DNA of 64,000 nt, taken from NCBI RefSeq assembly GCF_040412425.1, contig NC_089795.1, forward strand, positions 78,847,663-78,911,662. The letters run 5' to 3'. This DNA is from Macrobrachium rosenbergii. Its lineage: Eukaryota; Arthropoda; Malacostraca; Decapoda; Palaemonidae. The notes beneath the pieces were generated by a model. That model had not been told where the DNA came from and ran no database searches. It saw nothing but the letters and a program-made list of their open reading frames with translations. Below are positions 62,747 to 64,000 of the stretch, one piece after another (the first letter of the stretch is position 1; the number at the start of each line of letters is the position of its first letter). A program made the position numbers and the translations under genes.

Positions 62747-63904
62747 TTATTGGACAGAAAACAGTTTGCTTTTAACTTGCTACACCAAAACTAATCTGTC
62801 TCGACTCTTGATAGCAAAGTTCCATTTTTATCACACTGCCTCACTTTTCCTCTTTTCTCTTTATGAGCTTCGTGGAATTTTTCATACCAAAGGCTTTGTT
62901 TTTACTCCCAAACATTTTCCTGTTTACCAGACATAGTCATTAATGAGCTCTATAAAATTTAGTGCGAACCTATGTGCATTAGCACCACACATTTTTTACA
63001 GTCGTTTCGGCCGCCCTTTTCTCTCTGCAGTTTTAAAATAATCCTCAGTGTGTGTCTTTCCGAACTAATATGTCAACCAAAGGAGAATGAAATAAAACTT
63101 CCTTTGTCAACAATCTCATCAGATAATCGCCTCCATAAGAGACTGATTTTCTCGGATTACCAGTTATTTTTTCATTTTTTTTTTCAGTATTACAGCTTTA
63201 CTTACTTCATTCACAGCTACACCCCCTACCATTCTTAATACCTGCATCGCCTGCCACTACCTTATCCTTCGCCTTTCAGCAACTCATCAAAAATTATCAT
63301 CTCCCTCCCTTTACGTACATTTCGTTTTCTTAGCACTGTTTTATAATAATTCTTTTACCTTGACAATTCATTGCCACTTTTAATTTCCATTTGCATTTCC
63401 TTGTGCCTTTTCCTAAGCTTCCGTTGTCTTCCTTCGTAACTTATTCATAAGAGGTGTCTTTTGTTACTCTTACTTTTTGTTGATATTCACGTACATACGT
63501 AAATCACACACCATGCTAGGTTTTATGGTTTTGCAGAGCATACAATAAGGGGCTTTGTTGATGTTACAAGGATATTTCAAGGTGCGTGGGCTTCCTAATG
63601 CAGTCTATTAAAAGCCCACTTGATTAAGTTAGCGAGAAAACCTCTGTACTAAACTTCGCTATTAGAAACCTAATCAAAGACGATTTGATTCTTTCCGTGC
63701 CCTTTTTTCTTTCATTCTGCTTGAAGGTTATTTTCATCGCAAGATCCAGTTCTTACGTCGTCCAGGATTGAATCCTTCTCTTACTTATTTTAGATTTTTG
63801 AAAATCTGGAAAAGAAGTATTATCTGAGATTTTAATTTTAATTGATCGTCATGTTTTATTCGAGGAGATGGTTTTACTCTTGTTCATCCTAACATACATA
63901 TGTT
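62747..63904. other. Gene-free stretch
   Basis: C/T-rich on the + strand around 63200-63480. No recognised domain in the frames at 62727-63238 and no recognised repeat. Confidence 0.4.
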
Positions 63905-63908
63905 TATA

Positions 63909-63996
<88 letters not shown>

Positions 63997-64000
63997 CATA
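63905..64000. repeat. (TA)n microsatellite running off the window
   Basis: TA run with CATA units at the very end; it continues past the window edge. Confidence 0.95.

Noticed and set aside
62518..62775. Repetitive 12-residue protein (MPLKVRCSFRYV repeats)
   Set aside because: Arises because the minisatellite unit is 36 bp. Neighbouring 35-bp monomers break the frame, and there is no start context or homology.

Overview
This is a eukaryotic, AT-rich, repeat-dense stretch with no gene I can call confidently. I see no rRNA, tRNA gene, CRISPR array, operon or prokaryotic signal. The long (TA)n, (CT)n/(GA)n and (AAT)n/(ATT)n microsatellites, many over 50 bp, together with several interspersed repeats I recognise from shrimp and crayfish DNA, point to a decapod crustacean nuclear genome. 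A caridean or penaeid shrimp is most likely, but species cannot be fixed from this sequence. The window reads as intergenic or intronic DNA.

Layout. 1-7 kb: a diverged duplicated repeat (185-430 and 6680-6930), large TA/CT/TG tracts, a composite CT array, one copy of a common decapod repeat, and a triplicated AAT-linked cassette. 7-17 kb: short minisatellites, a ~215-bp hairpin element (12758-12972), TA/GA/AAT tracts, and a 360-bp decapod repeat with an internal hairpin (16767-17125). 19-34 kb: tandem duplications (19.6, 21.0, 24.9 and 33.3 kb), two more copies of the decapod repeat, and ATT and TA arrays. 34-42 kb: mostly unique AT-rich DNA, with a tRNA-derived SINE carrying an intact 15-bp target-site duplication (36.6 kb), a GC-rich patch with a GGA tract (40.1-40.3 kb) and a 305-bp terminal-inverted-repeat element (41.2 kb). 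42-46 kb: a ~520-bp tandem duplication, a decayed non-LTR reverse-transcriptase fragment and a second SINE inserted in a CT tract. 47-49 kb: a 926-bp long inverted repeat, the most striking structure here. 54-64 kb: a second fragment of the same reverse-transcriptase family, duplicated CT cassettes, a 115-bp MITE-like element, an ~840-bp non-autonomous DNA transposon with structured ends, tRNA-like SINE heads, and an 18-monomer, ~36-bp minisatellite with higher-order organisation.

The only protein homology I can support is to the two dead retrotransposon fragments. A few open frames next to plausible splice sites are listed as weak exon candidates. I found no evidence of a new multi-gene system. 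What merits follow-up is the set of inverted-repeat elements, the young SINE insertion, the tandem duplications (which could be assembly artefacts) and the strand bias of the CT tracts.
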